Assembly: GCA_022600255.1 (NCBI GenBank)
Contig: JAHZKU010000116.1
Span: 1-14,221 of the forward strand
DNA: 14,221 nucleotides
Direction of reading: 5' to 3'
Source of the DNA: Actinomycetes bacterium
Lineage (GTDB): Bacteria > Actinomycetota > Actinomycetes > S36-B12 > GCA-2699445
The translations under genes and the position numbers were made by a program. Shown here piece after piece: positions 1 through 6,252 of the stretch (position 1 is the stretch's first letter; each line of letters starts with the position of its first letter). The notes under the pieces were generated by a model. The model had not been told where the DNA came from. It did not search any database and saw nothing but the letters and a program-made list of their open reading frames with translations.

Positions 1-19
1 CTCGCGGGGTAGTGGCGCT

Positions 20-1066
20 TCACGACAGACTGCAGTTCACTAAGACGGGTTCGGGCTCTAGGACGATCCCGAACTTCTTGTCCACGGCTTGCCGGATTTC
101 GTCGGCCAACTGCAGCACCTCAGCGGCGCTGGCCGCGCCCGGATTGGTGATCGCCAGCGTGTGCTTGGTGGACAACTGCGCGTTGCCATTTCGATAGCCC
201 TTCGTGAAGCCTGCGTTCTCGATCAGCCACGCCGCGCTGGTCTTCACGCCGGTTGTGCCAGGGTACTGCGGGGCTTCAGGCGGTAGCTGCTCGGCAGCCT
301 TGGGGCTCAGAATCGGGTTGGTGAAGAACGAGCCAGCGCTGCGGGAATCAGCGTCGTTCGCGTCGAGCACCATGCCCTTTCTGCGCCGTAGGGCAAGCAC
401 CGCATTCCGTGTTGCTCCCAGTGGTGCTGTTTCCCCCTGGGATACAGATAGTGCCTTCGCCAACTCGGCGTATGCGATGGGTTGGGACCGCGATGTTTGC
501 CTCAGGGCAAACGTCACGTCGAGCACCACAAAGCGCCCGGGCGTGTCCTTGAAGAGGCTCGTGCGGTACCCAAAACGACACTCGGCAGAGGTGAGCTGCT
601 GCGGCTGCTGCGTCAAGCGGTCGTAGACGTGCACGCTGCGAATGACGCTGGCAACCTCTTGACCGTAAGCCCCCACATTCTGAATTGGGGTGGCGCCGAC
701 CAGCCCCGGGATTCCGGCGAGGGCTTCAATGCCGGAAAGGCCAGCGGACACTGCAGTGTCAACGAAGTCCGACCAGTTCTCACCGGCTGCCACGGTGATC
801 GCATCTGAATCGGCCCAGTTGACACCGCGGCTGCGGATCAGCAGTGCGCGCCCGGGCCAGCCGGCATCACCGACCAGCACATTGCTACCCCCGCCTAGCA
901 GCAATAGCGGGTCAGCAGCTTGGTCGGCGGCCGCGACCTCAGCTACTAGGTGTTCGGTGTTGTCCGCGATGACCAGATCATCAGGTGGGCCCCCCACCCC
1001 AAGTGTGGTGAGTTCAGCCAGTGGCGTGGGCGCAGGCCCTGGGGCGTGGTCGACTGGATCAGTCAA
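20..1066 (-). CDS. murB: UDP-N-acetylmuramate dehydrogenase MurB
   Basis: Cytoplasmic flavoenzyme that reduces UDP-GlcNAc-enolpyruvate to UDP-MurNAc with NADPH, the second committed step of peptidoglycan precursor synthesis. The 348-residue product has the family's marks in order: LTTLGVGGP near the N-terminus (19-27), the FAD-binding GGGSN at 58-62, IPGLVGATPIQNVGAYG at 119-135, the GYRTSLFK segment around 166-173 with Arg168, RRRKGMVLD at 227-235, AGSFF at 244-248 with the likely catalytic Ser246, and a C-terminal LEPE at 336-339 supplying the conserved acid. This is a type I MurB of normal length. The chosen start is TTG at 1066-1064, which overlaps the 3' end of the upstream aminotransferase gene by 8 nt (TTGACTGA), so translation is probably coupled; no clear Shine-Dalgarno precedes it. 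No better start is visible before the conserved region, but a start a few codons downstream cannot be excluded. The product is certain from sequence; the start is less so. Confidence 0.95.
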   Translation of the reverse strand: MTDPVDHAPGPAPTPLAELTTLGVGGPPDDLVIADNTEHLVAEVAAADQAADPLLLLGGGSNVLVGDAGWPGRALLIRSRGVNWADSDAITVAAGENWSDFVDTAVSAGLSGIEALAGIPGLVGATPIQNVGAYGQEVASVIRSVHVYDRLTQQPQQLTSAECRFGYRTSLFKDTPGRFVVLDVTFALRQTSRSQPIAYAELAKALSVSQGETAPLGATRNAVLALRRRKGMVLDANDADSRSAGSFFTNPILSPKAAEQLPPEAPQYPGTTGVKTSAAWLIENAGFTKGYRNGNAQLSTKHTLAITNPGAASAAEVLQLADEIRQAVDKKFGIVLEPEPVLVNCSLS

Positions 1067-2258
1067 CGAGCTTGGCGATTCTGCTTACGCCTTCTACAAG
1101 GTCGGCGTCGCTGAGGGCGTAAGACAACCGGAGGTAGCCCGGCGTGCCGAAGGCTTCACCAGGCACAACGGCCACTTCGGCCTCCTCCAGGATGATTTCA
1201 GCCAGTTCCGTTGTGTTCGTGGGGGTCCGGCCCTTGATTTCGGTTCCTAGCAACCCCTTGACAGACGGGTACGCGTAGAACGCGCCTTCCGGAGTTGGGC
1301 AGTCCACGCCCGGAATATCGTTAAGCATCTTCACAATCTGCCGGCGGCGCCGATCAAAAGCCGTGCGCATTTCGGTCACACATTGCATATCGCCGGACAC
1401 TGCGGCCAGGGCGGCTGCCTGGGAAACATTGGCAACGTTGGACGTGGCGTGTGATTGCAGATTCGTCGCGGCTTTGACGATGTCCTGCGGGCCCAGCATC
1501 CAACCCACTCGCCAGCCAGTCATCGCGTAGGTCTTGGCGACACCGTTCACCACGATGCAGGTGTTGGCCAGCTCGGGGACCAGCGTGGGCATCGAGCTGA
1601 ACTCGGTGTCGCCGTAAACCAAGTGTTCGTAGATTTCGTCAGTGATCACCCAGATGCCTCGCTCCACGGCCCACTGTCCGATCGCTTCTACCTCAGCCGG
1701 GGAGTACACCGCGCCGGTGGGGTTGGACGGCGACACAAAAACCAGCGCTTTGGTTCGTGGGGTTGTGGCGGCCTCAAGGGCTTCGACCGAGGCACGAAAT
1801 CCGGTGGACTCGTCGGTCATGACAATCACGGGTTCGCCGCCCGCAAGCCGGATGGACTCAGGGTAGGTCGTCCAGTATGGGGCCGGCAGTAGCACCTCGT
1901 CGCCTGGATCCAGGAGGGCCGCGAATGCGTTGTAGAGGGCCTGCTTGCCGCCGTTGGTGACCAGTACTTGGTTTGGCTCGACGATGTAACCAGAATCTCT
2001 GGCCGTTTTGGTCACCAGTGCTGCCTTCAGCGCAGGTTGACCGCCCGCGGGGCTGTAACGATGCGACTTGGGATCCTTGGCAGCCTCGATCGCGGCCTGC
2101 ACAATGTAGTCCGGCGTCGGGAAATCCGGTTCACCAGCCCCGAATCCAATGACGGGCCGACCCGCTGCCTTCAACGCCTTGGCTTTGGCGTCCACAGCCA
2201 ACGTGGCTGATTCAGTGATGGAACCGATGCGCTGGGAAACTCTTGAGGTTCTTGCCAT
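1059..2258 (-). CDS. aspC: Class I PLP-dependent aminotransferase, aspartate type (subfamily I-beta)
   Basis: Fold-type I pyridoxal-phosphate enzyme, most likely transferring amino groups between aspartate (possibly also glutamate/prephenate-type substrates) and 2-oxo acids in the cytoplasm. The 399-residue protein shows GAGEPDFPTP (40-49), Tyr68 region, NGGKQALYN (102-110), SPSNPTG (176-182) with Asn179, TDEIY (206-210) with Asp207, AKTYAMTGWRVGW (241-253) with the PLP Schiff-base Lys242, and the carboxylate-binding Arg377 in YLRLSY. Lys105 matches the lysine that in Thermus-type aspartate aminotransferases recognises the distal carboxylate, which favours an acidic substrate; this is family knowledge, not proof. 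A longer in-frame reading exists up to 2381, but ATG 2258-2256 is preferred because GGAG lies just upstream on the minus strand and the protein then begins at the usual MARTSRVSQRI point. It is first in a unit with murB, divergent from the tRNA-Trp/secE side. Placement of such an aminotransferase next to tRNA-Trp/secE is common in Actinomycetota. Confidence 0.92.
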   Translation of the reverse strand: MARTSRVSQRIGSITESATLAVDAKAKALKAAGRPVIGFGAGEPDFPTPDYIVQAAIEAAKDPKSHRYSPAGGQPALKAALVTKTARDSGYIVEPNQVLVTNGGKQALYNAFAALLDPGDEVLLPAPYWTTYPESIRLAGGEPVIVMTDESTGFRASVEALEAATTPRTKALVFVSPSNPTGAVYSPAEVEAIGQWAVERGIWVITDEIYEHLVYGDTEFSSMPTLVPELANTCIVVNGVAKTYAMTGWRVGWMLGPQDIVKAATNLQSHATSNVANVSQAAALAAVSGDMQCVTEMRTAFDRRRRQIVKMLNDIPGVDCPTPEGAFYAYPSVKGLLGTEIKGRTPTNTTELAEIILEEAEVAVVPGEAFGTPGYLRLSYALSDADLVEGVSRIAKLVD

Positions 2259-2448
2259 GTCTCCATCCTGACAGGAATCGCCAGGTTTGCACCAGAGCGC
2301 GCCCAACCATCTGGTGCTCACCGAAGGCCACAGGAATACCAGTAGCTCCTGGTACGCCAGGCTGGCTTGGGCCAGGGGCAACTTCCCGTAGGAACCAGGG
2401 GCAACAAGACAATCCCGGAACTGCTCGGCGGTGTCATCTGCGCAGAGA

Positions 2449-2479
2449 TTGGACCCTAGGCGAGAAATAGAACTACACT
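2449..2479 (+). promoter_or_regulatory. Candidate promoter upstream of tRNA-Trp
   Basis: TTGGAC (2449-2454) and TACACT (2474-2479) resemble housekeeping -35 and -10 hexamers, each with some mismatches, but the 19-nt spacer is longer than the usual 17. A start near 2486 would give a precursor of roughly 105 nt before the mature tRNA. TACATT (2524-2529) is an alternative -10 with no matching -35. Assigned by eye only. Confidence 0.3.
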
Positions 2480-2524
2480 CATGGTTGGTGTAAGCCTCGC
2501 GGAAGCGTGCCCTCGTTCTGGGCT

Positions 2525-2568
2525 ACATTGATCAGTAGCAAAGAATTGGTCAGTAGCCCGATCAATGT
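2525..2568. repeat. Inverted repeat with embedded direct repeat upstream of tRNA-Trp
   Basis: Perfect 9-nt inverted repeat ACATTGATC (2525-2533) and GATCAATGT (2560-2568). Between and overlapping them, TTGATCAGTAGC (2528-2539) and TTGGTCAGTAGC (2547-2558) form an 11/12 direct repeat with a 19-nt offset. It could be an operator or a hairpin in the tRNA precursor. The dyad is directly visible; the role is unknown. Confidence 0.55.
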
Positions 2569-2592
2569 GCTGTTGCCGTAGGTGCCACGCCT

Positions 2593-2665
2593 AGGGTCGT
2601 AGCTCAATTGGTAGAGCACCGGTCTCCAAAACCGGCGGTTGGGGGTTCAATTCCCTCCGGCCCTG
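2593..2665 (+). tRNA. trnW: tRNA-Trp (anticodon CCA)
   Basis: Complete cloverleaf. The 5' acceptor strand AGGGTCG (2593-2599) pairs with CGGCCCT (2658-2664), including one T-G wobble. The D stem is GCTC/GAGC (2602-2605/2614-2617) with loop AATTGGTA. The anticodon stem is CCGGT/ACCGG (2619-2623/2631-2635) with loop CTCCAAA and anticodon CCA at 2626-2628. The T arm is GGGGG-TTCAATT-CCCTC (2641-2657). The discriminator base G at 2665 is the identity base expected for bacterial tRNA-Trp. The 3' CCA is not encoded (CGG follows), so it must be added after transcription. It sits 75 nt before secE, the usual position in actinobacteria, and may be processed out of a tRNA-secE-nusG transcript. Confidence 0.97.
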
Positions 2666-2674
2666 CGGATGCGA

Positions 2675-2698
2675 CGCTGCTAACAAGGTCCAGCAGCG
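2675..2698 (+). other. Hairpin between tRNA-Trp and secE
   Basis: CGCTGCT (2675-2681) pairs perfectly with AGCAGCG (2692-2698) across a 10-nt loop, ten nucleotides after the tRNA 3' end. There is no T-run after it, so it is more likely a processing or partial-termination structure than a classical terminator. The function is inferred only. Confidence 0.4.
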
Positions 2699-2740
2699 GT
2701 TGCAGGGCAAGAATCGGGTGTATCGAGTGGCGGAGGTTGT

Positions 2741-2983
2741 GTGAGCGGAACCGGAACCGGAACCACAGACGCGGACCGATCGAAGAAGAATCTCTTCGCT
2801 CGGTTGTCGTTATTCATCCGCGAGATTGTTGCCGAGCTACGTAAGGTCATCTGGCCGACGCGCAAGGAGTTGATCGCCTACACCGGCGTCGTGCTCGTCT
2901 TTGTGTTGATCATGGCGGGCATCATTGCCGCCTACGACTTCATTTTCGGGCGCGGTGTCTTGGCCGTGTTCGGTGGCGACTAG
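2741..2983 (+). CDS. secE: Preprotein translocase subunit SecE
   Basis: Small essential membrane subunit that clamps SecY in the SecYEG export channel. The 80-residue protein is of the short, single-span type. After a polar lysine-containing N-terminus it has the amphipathic helix and hallmark ELRKVIWPTRKEL (32-44), then one membrane span at about 45-66, and a short tail. The start is GTG at 2741 with GGAGG at 2732-2736. The codons just after the start contain three tandem GGAACC hexamers (2747-2764) encoding Gly-Thr repeats, a low-complexity opening with no known role. It is followed by nusG after 106 nt; secE-nusG adjacency is nearly universal in bacteria and supports the call. Confidence 0.96.
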   Translation: MSGTGTGTTDADRSKKNLFARLSLFIREIVAELRKVIWPTRKELIAYTGVVLVFVLIMAGIIAAYDFIFGRGVLAVFGGD

Positions 2984-2986
2984 TCG

Positions 2987-3028
2987 GCCAGCGACAGGAC
3001 CGGTTCGCTGGCAGGTAGCAGCCAGCGA
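2987..3028 (+). promoter_or_regulatory. Mutually exclusive hairpins in the secE-nusG gap
   Basis: Segment A GCCAGCGA (2987-2994), segment B TCGCTGGC (3005-3012) and segment C GCCAGCGA (3021-3028). B is the exact reverse complement of both A and C, so the RNA can fold A:B (10-nt loop) or B:C (8-nt loop) but not both. This is the geometry of a switching leader. A third GC-rich hairpin follows at 3041-3057. The pairing is seen in the sequence; a regulatory role is inference. Confidence 0.5.
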
Positions 3029-3040
3029 CATCACAGGTTT

Positions 3041-3057
3041 GGCGGCGACTAGCCGCC
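3041..3057 (+). terminator. GC-rich hairpin upstream of nusG, possible attenuator
   Basis: GGCGGC (3041-3046) pairs with GCCGCC (3052-3057) around loop GACTA; a short TTTT run (3064-3067) follows after ATGACG. The T-run begins seven nucleotides after the stem, which is far for an intrinsic terminator. It could be a weak attenuator between secE and nusG or simply a stable mRNA stem. Confidence 0.35.
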
Positions 3058-3089
3058 ATGACGTTTTAGATAGAGAAAGTTGAGTCACA

Positions 3090-4031
3090 GTGTCCGACAC
3101 ACCGACCCCGGAATCGGCAGAAGCCGAGGCAAAGCTGGAGTCAAGTCCCAGCGTTGATCCCTTCGCAGTCGCCGAGAACGATCCGACTCCGGAGCCAGAG
3201 GTGCCTGAGGAGACGCGGGGGGATGAGTATGTCTTTGATCCTGCCAAGACTGTCGACGACGAGTCCCCGGTGCAGGTCACCGAGACCGTCGTTGATGAAA
3301 CGACCGGCGAAGTCTTAGAGTCTGAGACCGTTGTTGCAGAAACGACTGACGCAGTAGCCGACCAATCCAGCGAGGCGAAGGGTGCCGTCCCTGAGCTGGA
3401 TGAGCCGGTGGATGAAATGGATCTGCGGGAGTCGCTGATGATGGCGCCCGGAGACTGGTATGTGATCCACTCCTACGCCGGCTATGAGAAGCGGGTAAAG
3501 GCCAACCTCGAACGTCGCAGTGAAACGATGAACCAGGAGGACAGCATCTTCCAGGTCGAGGTACCTGAAGAAGATGTGTGGGAGTTCCGCAAGGGCGAAA
3601 AGAAGAAAGTGCGCCGCATTAAACTCCCCGGCTACGTTTTGGTTCGGATGGAACTTGATGGGGACAGCTGGGGCGTTGTTCGCCACACGCCTGGCGTCAC
3701 CGGCTTCGTCGGCAGCGCCAACGACCCCGTGCCGCTGAGCATTGATGAGGTCATCCGCATGCTGCAACCGCCGGAGACGCCGAAGGCCGCTGCAGAGGCC
3801 ACCGACGACACCCAACCGCAGTCAGGGGAGTCGCCGGCCACGCCGAGCACCCCTGTTGTCACCGATTTCAACGTCGGCGACATCGTCACTGTGATCGATG
3901 GCCCATTCGCGACTTTGCAGGCGACGATCTCAGAGGTCATTATTGAGAGTCAGAAGTTGACCGCTGAGGTTGAGTTGTTTGGGCGTGACACTCCTGTCGA
4001 GTTGCGATTCGACCAAGTGGAACGCAGCTAG
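3090..4031 (+). CDS. nusG: Transcription termination/antitermination factor NusG
   Basis: Elongation factor that binds the RNA polymerase clamp helices through its NGN domain and links to Rho or ribosomal protein S10 through its KOW domain. The 313-residue protein begins with an unusually long, acidic, Glu/Asp/Thr/Val-rich region (1-120) of low complexity. The NGN domain follows at about 122-228, starting DWYVIHSYAGYEKRV and including RRIKLPGYVLVRM and the TPGVTGFVG motif. A proline/alanine-rich linker runs 229-256. The KOW domain is at 258-313 (VGDIVTVIDGPF, then VELFGRDTPVEL). E. coli NusG is about 181 residues, so the extension accounts for most of the extra length; acidic extensions are typical of actinobacterial NusG. 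The start GTG at 3090 has only a loose purine tract (AGAGAAAG) about 10 nt upstream. Many acidic codons directly after it support this start, but an internal start is possible. Confidence 0.95.
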   Translation: MSDTPTPESAEAEAKLESSPSVDPFAVAENDPTPEPEVPEETRGDEYVFDPAKTVDDESPVQVTETVVDETTGEVLESETVVAETTDAVADQSSEAKGAVPELDEPVDEMDLRESLMMAPGDWYVIHSYAGYEKRVKANLERRSETMNQEDSIFQVEVPEEDVWEFRKGEKKKVRRIKLPGYVLVRMELDGDSWGVVRHTPGVTGFVGSANDPVPLSIDEVIRMLQPPETPKAAAEATDDTQPQSGESPATPSTPVVTDFNVGDIVTVIDGPFATLQATISEVIIESQKLTAEVELFGRDTPVELRFDQVERS

Positions 4032-4052
4032 CTGCTCGTTCCCAGTTCAGAC

Positions 4053-4068
4053 ATCGGGTTGACCCGAT
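4053..4068 (+). other. Small hairpin between nusG and rplK
   Basis: ATCGGG (4053-4058) and CCCGAT (4063-4068) with loop TTGA lie in the 74-nt gap between nusG and rplK. No T-run follows. It may be a weak pause or an mRNA-stability stem; the L1/L11 autoregulatory site expected near rplK in many bacteria cannot be assigned from this alone. Confidence 0.3.
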
Positions 4069-4105
4069 CCACAAGCATTCAGTAATGGAATAGGTAGGAA
4101 AAAAG

Positions 4106-4537
4106 ATGGCTCCGAAGAAGAAGGTCGCCGGACTGATCAAGTTGCAGATCCAGGCAGGCCAGGCTAACCCGGCCCCGCCGGTGGGTCCCGCGTTGGGCCA
4201 ACACGGTGTGAACATCATGGAATTCTGCAAGGCGTACAACGCTGCGACGGAAAACCAGCGTGGCCAGGTAATCCCGGTGGAGATCACGGTCTACGAAGAC
4301 CGCTCCTTCACCTTCATCACCAAGACGCCCCCGGCTGCCAAGTTGGTGCTCAAAGCCGCTGGCCTGGCGAAGGGATCCGGGGAGCCCCACACCAAGAAGG
4401 TCGGCAGCATTACATCGGCCCAGGTGCGTGAGATCGCCGAGATCAAGATGCCCGACTTGAACGCGAACGACGTCGATGCCGCAATGCGAATCATTGAGGG
4501 AACGGCGCGCCAGATGGGCGTCACAGTACAAGGCTGA
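4106..4537 (+). CDS. rplK: 50S ribosomal protein L11
   Basis: Binds the GTPase-associated region of 23S rRNA at the base of the L7/L12 stalk, acts with elongation factors, and is needed for stringent-response sensing of uncharged tRNA. The 143-residue product has the normal length. The N-terminal domain (about 1-70) carries the proline-rich loop NPAPPVGPALGQHGVNIMEF (21-40) that forms the thiopeptide site with rRNA. The C-terminal RNA-binding domain is about 75-143 and includes GSGEPHTKKVGSIT (90-103). The start is ATG with a strong AGGTAGGA (4092-4099) upstream. It is paired with rplA 155 nt downstream, the usual L11-L1 unit. Nothing in the protein departs from the family. Confidence 0.98.
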   Translation: MAPKKKVAGLIKLQIQAGQANPAPPVGPALGQHGVNIMEFCKAYNAATENQRGQVIPVEITVYEDRSFTFITKTPPAAKLVLKAAGLAKGSGEPHTKKVGSITSAQVREIAEIKMPDLNANDVDAAMRIIEGTARQMGVTVQG

Positions 4538-4569
4538 GCTTCGTAACTCGGACGATTCCGGGTTAGGAA

Positions 4570-4654
4570 GGCACTGGTGCCCTAGGCATCGCAGTGCCGA
4601 ACCGTGCGGCAGAGTGTCGATGCGGGTGGTAGGGAGTTGCACCTCCGCAAGGTG
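4570..4654 (+). promoter_or_regulatory. Structured rplK-rplA intergenic RNA
   Basis: The 155-nt gap contains a nested hairpin: outer arms GGCACTG (4570-4576) and CAGTGCC (4592-4598), inner arms TGCC (4578-4581) and GGCA (4585-4588). A second stem follows, CACCT (4640-4644) with AGGTG (4650-4654). The rplA ribosome site is about 27 nt further on. The gap is long for genes usually co-translated, so a translational control site for L1 synthesis is plausible. I cannot match it to a known L1-binding motif by eye. Confidence 0.4.
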
Positions 4655-4692
4655 TTGGCCCCGTTCAACCACAACTGCAAAGGAGAGCAGAA

Positions 4693-5370
4693 ATGAAACG
4701 CGGAAAAAACTATCGCAGTGGCGCCGAGCAGATCGACAAGGATCGCGCCTACCCACCCGCCGAAGCGCTCGAACTGCTGAAGGAAACCAGCAAGGAGAAG
4801 TTCGACCCCGCTGTGGACGTCGCGGTTCGACTGGCCGTGGACCCGCGCAAGGCCGACCAGATGGTACGCGGAACAGTGAACCTGCCCCATGGCACGGGCA
4901 AGACGGCCAAGGTGCTGGTCTTTGCCGCTGGTGAGAAAGCCGAGCAGGCACTGGCCGCTGGGGCCGACTTTGTCGGCAGCGACGACATGGTGCAGAAGGT
5001 GTCGGACGGCTGGACCGGATTCGATGCAGCGGTGGCAACCCCGGACATGATGGGTAAGGTCGGCCGCCTTGGCCGCGTTCTGGGCCCCCGCGGCTTGATG
5101 CCAAACCCGAAGACCGGCACCGTCACGATGGACGTTGCCAAAGCGGTGGAAGACATCAAGGGCGGCAAGATCGAGTTTCGGGTCGACAAGCACGCCAACC
5201 TGCACTTCATGATCGGCCGGGAGTCGTTCTCAGCTGAGGCGCTGCTGGACAACTACCAGGCCGCCATGGATGAAGTTCTGCGACTCAAGCCAGCAAGCGC
5301 CAAGGGTCGCTACATCCGCAAGATCGTGGTTTCAACCACCATGGGTCCTGGCATCCAAGTAGAGGGCTAG
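4693..5370 (+). CDS. rplA: 50S ribosomal protein L1
   Basis: Forms the L1 stalk that moves the E-site tRNA, and in many bacteria represses its own operon by binding the mRNA. The 225-residue product is slightly shorter than the common 230-240. Domain I comprises about 1-66 plus 156-225 and domain II about 67-155. Recognisable segments are KRGKNYRSG at the start, NLPHGTGK (63-70), the hallmark GRVLGPRGLMPNPKTGT (127-143), and GKIEFRVDKHANLH (158-171). The start ATG at 4693 has AAGGAG just upstream (4680-4685). Some of the shortness is at the N-terminus, which begins directly at the conserved KRGK region. The next gene, rplJ, is 219 nt downstream behind a structured leader. Confidence 0.97.
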   Translation: MKRGKNYRSGAEQIDKDRAYPPAEALELLKETSKEKFDPAVDVAVRLAVDPRKADQMVRGTVNLPHGTGKTAKVLVFAAGEKAEQALAAGADFVGSDDMVQKVSDGWTGFDAAVATPDMMGKVGRLGRVLGPRGLMPNPKTGTVTMDVAKAVEDIKGGKIEFRVDKHANLHFMIGRESFSAEALLDNYQAAMDEVLRLKPASAKGRYIRKIVVSTTMGPGIQVEG

Positions 5371-5377
5371 GGGTCAA

Positions 5378-5415
5378 GGCGCGGTCGAGCACGGCTTTAA
5401 GCCGTCGTTTGCGCC
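5378..5415 (+). other. Hairpin after rplA
   Basis: GGCGC (5378-5382) can pair with GCGCC (5411-5415), enclosing ACGGCT (5391-5396) paired with AGCCGT (5400-5405) on a TTA loop. It starts eight nucleotides after the rplA stop and precedes the L10-leader-like RNA. No T-run follows. It may act as a partial terminator or an mRNA 3'-end stabiliser. Confidence 0.35.
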
Positions 5416-5417
5416 GA

Positions 5418-5513
5418 ACCTGCCCCAACCCGTAGGCTAAGACCAGCCAAAGACCGTCGGCTGCTTCTACTGCGGTAGAAGCCGAAGGCCCAAGATGGGC
5501 GACCAACGCAGGT
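5418..5513 (+). ncRNA. L10 leader-like autoregulatory mRNA element upstream of rplJ
   Basis: Cis-acting RNA to which the L10/L7-L12 complex is known to bind in many bacteria, repressing its own translation. A closing stem ACCTGC (5418-5423) / GCAGGT (5508-5513) encloses the element. Inside lie an 8-bp hairpin GCTTCTAC/GTAGAAGC (5463-5470/5475-5482) capped by TGCG, a UNCG-type tetraloop, and a short GCCC/GGGC stem (5488-5491/5497-5500). Conserved-looking single-strand stretches (CCGTAGGC, AAGACC) resemble the family as I remember it. The position in the 219-nt rplA-rplJ gap is the expected one. A covariance-model search would settle the boundaries. Confidence 0.75.
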
Positions 5514-5589
5514 GTGTGACAAGGGTGTTCAATCCCCTCCCGCTCCTCGCGTACGTCGTCCCTGAAGATTCGACACGTGAAGGAGAACC

Positions 5590-6189
5590 GTGGCAAACGC
5601 GGAAAAGACCAAGGCTGTCGCCGAACTCACTGATCAGTTCAAGTCCGCCAGTGGCGCCGTATTGACCGAGTACCGTGGCCTGTCGGTGAGCCAGCTACAA
5701 GAATTGCGGCGCTCACTGGGAGAGGCCGCTGACTTTCAGGTCGTGAAGAACACGCTCACGAAGATCGCTGCAGAGAACGCCGGTATTGACGGGTTCTCGG
5801 AACTGCTCGTTGGACCCACCGCCATCGCCTTCATCCGTGGCGATGTGGTTGAGGCCGCGAAGAGCTTGAAGACCTTCAGCAAGGACAACGCTGCTCTTGT
5901 CGTCAAGGGTGGGGTCTTGGACGGCGCCATCCTCTCTCCGTCCGAACTCGCCCGGATGGCAGACCTAGAGTCGCGCGAGGTGCTGCTGGCGAAGTTGGCC
6001 GGCGCCATGAAGGGCTCGATGTCGCAGGCGGCCGCACTGTTTGCTGCGCCGCTTTCCGAGGCAGCGCGGGCGGTAGATGCGCTGCGCGTTAAGCGCGAGG
6101 AAGCTGGCGAAACGTTGCCCGCAGCTCCTGAGGCGCAGGATTCCGCTGAATCTGATGCCCCAGCCGCTGATGCGGAATCCACCGAATAA
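5590..6189 (+). CDS. rplJ: 50S ribosomal protein L10
   Basis: Stalk base protein that anchors L7/L12 dimers to 23S rRNA and, with them, binds the upstream leader. The 199-residue product has the rRNA-binding globular domain at about 1-130 (LTEYRGLSVSQLQELRR 25-41, VVKNTLTKIA 51-60, VGPTAIAF 74-81). The long C-terminal helix at about 157-173 (LSEAARAVDALRVKREE) is the L12-docking segment. An acidic Ala/Asp/Glu-rich tail (174-199) extends beyond the usual end; such tails occur in actinobacteria and have no assigned role. The start is GTG at 5590 with AAGGAG at 5580-5585. rplL follows after an A-rich 63-nt gap. Confidence 0.97.
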   Translation: MANAEKTKAVAELTDQFKSASGAVLTEYRGLSVSQLQELRRSLGEAADFQVVKNTLTKIAAENAGIDGFSELLVGPTAIAFIRGDVVEAAKSLKTFSKDNAALVVKGGVLDGAILSPSELARMADLESREVLLAKLAGAMKGSMSQAAALFAAPLSEAARAVDALRVKREEAGETLPAAPEAQDSAESDAPAADAESTE

Positions 6190-6252
6190 GACTTCTGACC
6201 AAGAAGAACCAACGAAACAACCGAAGAAAACACCGAAGGGAAAGCGCCGATC

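Larger units (their letters stand above)
2259..2592. other. Divergent intergenic region between aminotransferase gene and tRNA-Trp
   Basis: About 330 nt without a supportable gene. It must hold the promoter of the minus-strand aminotransferase/murB unit and that of tRNA-Trp (perhaps also secE). I see no convincing minus-strand sigma-70 promoter. On the plus strand the best candidate is TTGGAC (2449-2454) with TACACT (2474-2479). The part nearest the tRNA carries inverted and direct repeats listed separately. The short open frames here have no recognisable content. Confidence 0.6.

Noticed and set aside
2256..2381. 41-residue N-terminal extension of the aminotransferase (start at 2381)
   Set aside because: The extension matches nothing in the family, and ATG 2258-2256 has a good Shine-Dalgarno and gives the usual N-terminus.
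4079..5104. Long minus-strand open frame (341 codons) opposite rplK and rplA
   Set aside because: Arg/Pro/Leu-rich low-information translation, antisense to two certain ribosomal genes.
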